Assembly: GCA_023053685.1 (NCBI GenBank)
Contig: JALIGW010000004.1
Coordinates: forward strand, 86,196,249-86,260,248
Source: Diadophis punctatus similis
Lineage: Eukaryota > Chordata > Lepidosauria > Squamata > Dipsadidae
Direction of reading: 5' to 3'
Length of the DNA stretch: 64,000 nt
Shown here piece by piece: positions 63,128 through 64,000 of this stretch (position 1 is its first letter; every line of letters begins with the position of its first letter). The position numbers and the translations under genes were made by a program. The notes beneath the pieces are model-generated. The model saw only the letters and a program-made list of their open reading frames with translations, was not told the DNA's origin and made no database searches.

Positions 63128-63440
63128 GTGCTTAACAAGAGCAAGATTAAAGAGAGAGTGGACCTGAAAGTTGCTGGAAGCAGAGCAGAAGCGGGATTCC
63201 CATTCCCACAAATAATCTGATTAGCCATACAGGGAAAAGAGAGGCCTGATGAAAGAGAAATCCAGATAAAAGAAATTTTGTTGATTTTAGCTTTATTTCA
63301 CTTTTCTATTTGACTTTGTAATGACTAAAGTTTTATGTTATTTACAATGGATTTCGTTTTTGTGGTTTTATTTGGCTGGCTATTGCTTTTGTGATCTTGT
63401 AAGAGGGGTACAATAGAAACTGTGCCATAAACTACCAAAT

Positions 63441-63927
63441 ACCATATTTTTCAGAGTATAAGACACACTTTCCCCTCCCCTAAAAGAGGATGAACATTTG
63501 GATGCATCTTATACTCCGAATGTAGCTTTTTCGAAGCTTTTTTTCAGCCCTAATGAGGCGCTAGCGAGTGAAGCGATTGTGCTTTGCCTGCTTTTCTCAT
63601 TGCTGCTCCCTCTGATGATCAGCTGTGCTTTAGAAGCTGTTTTTCAGCCCTAACGAGGCACTAGCAAGTGAAGGATCTTCCGCGCTTTTCTCATTGCTTC
63701 TCTCTCCGATGATCAGCTGTGCTTTAGAAGCTGTTTTTCCCCCAACCAGGGGATAAAAAGTGCGCGTACGCACTCAAAACCAGCGAACTAATGCGCTGAA
63801 GCTGACCAGACTAAGGACACTAGCCAGATGAATACCTGGTAGGCAGAATTTTCCCCCGCTATTTTCCTCCCCAAAAACTAAGGTGCGTCTTATACTCCAG
63901 TGTGTCTTATACTCCGAAAAATACGGT
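63441..63927. mobile_element. Terminal-inverted-repeat element (MITE-like) with internal duplication
   Basis: The left end ACCATATTTTTCAGAGTATA and the right end, read on the other strand, ACCGTATTTTTCGGAGTATA are inverted repeats with two mismatches that continue with AGACACAC. The subterminal right side repeats the phrase cttatactcc. Inside, a unit of about 100 bases with cagccctaaygaggcrctag and gatgatcagctgtgctttag occurs twice in tandem. There is no coding frame. It is a DNA-transposon derivative of unknown superfamily. Confidence 0.8.
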
Positions 63928-64000
63928 AAGTCTTTTTCACAATGGAGAATGTTCTTAAAAGTTCCTGAAATGCACAAAACAATCTTTTCCACAAACCACA

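Larger units (their letters stand above)
49282..64000 (+). other. SEMA3A: SEMA3A intron, 5' part (runs off the window)
   Basis: The intron starts with a strong gtaagt donor. No sequence resembling the next semaphorin exon is visible, so the intron is longer than 14.7 kb. It holds a Penelope-like fragment, a tRNA SINE, a nested LINE composite at 55.2-56.6 kb, a nearly continuous CR1 and a terminal element at 63.4-63.9 kb. The tracts 51,750-52,560, 52,800-55,120 and 56,910-58,100 have no gene or clear repeat that I can name. Confidence 0.8.

Noticed and set aside
49282..64000. Next SEMA3A exon (human DPKFISAHLIPESDN)
   Set aside because: I looked for matching words after an AG acceptor and found none; the exon is probably beyond the window.

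Overview
This window is a stretch of vertebrate genomic DNA, most likely from a squamate reptile and probably a snake. The clues are many CR1 fragments with the reptile-type 3' end, tRNA-derived SINEs of squamate type, L2, L1 and Penelope-like remnants, non-autonomous hAT-like elements, and very abundant long microsatellites in AT-rich DNA. The species call is inference.

The only host gene I can support is SEMA3A (semaphorin-3A) on the + strand. Five consecutive internal coding exons are visible at 4180-4337, 7632-7694, 19466-19585, 42467-42560 and 49162-49281. Each has AG/GT splice borders and compatible phases, and together they encode an uninterrupted N-terminal part of the sema domain of about 185 residues. 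The start-codon exon lies before the window. The next exon, which should begin with the second part of a split Asp codon, is not found before the end. About 99% of the window is therefore intron.

Layout. 1-4179: end of an upstream intron, with CR1 scraps and an (ATA)n tract. 4338-7631: intron with one CR1 3' end and a (GA)n tract. 7695-19465: intron with a tRNA SINE, a solo LTR on the - strand and a small hAT element. 19586-42466: the largest intron, with (GGA)n, (CT)n and (GT)n tracts, a SINE, a 5'-truncated L2 held between two TGAA arrays, a 430 bp hAT element with a perfect 8 bp target duplication, and a long repeat-poor tract. 42561-49161: intron that begins with (CA)n 24 nt after the splice donor and holds a 5S-rRNA-like repeat, two opposed CR1 3' ends, a hAT element and an L1 3' half. 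49282-64000: a Penelope-like fragment, a nested composite of a LINE with a SINE and a foldback insertion, the best preserved CR1 (60985-62075), and a terminal-inverted-repeat element at 63441-63927.

I see no new operon-like or defence-like system. The leads most worth checking are the splice-site-proximal CA repeat, the hammerhead-like relics in the foldback and Penelope-like sequences, the L2 inside matching microsatellites, the nested insertions at 55.2-56.6 kb, and the CR1 whose in-frame deletion removes the core of its reverse transcriptase. All family names for repeats come from recognition by eye, not from a database search.
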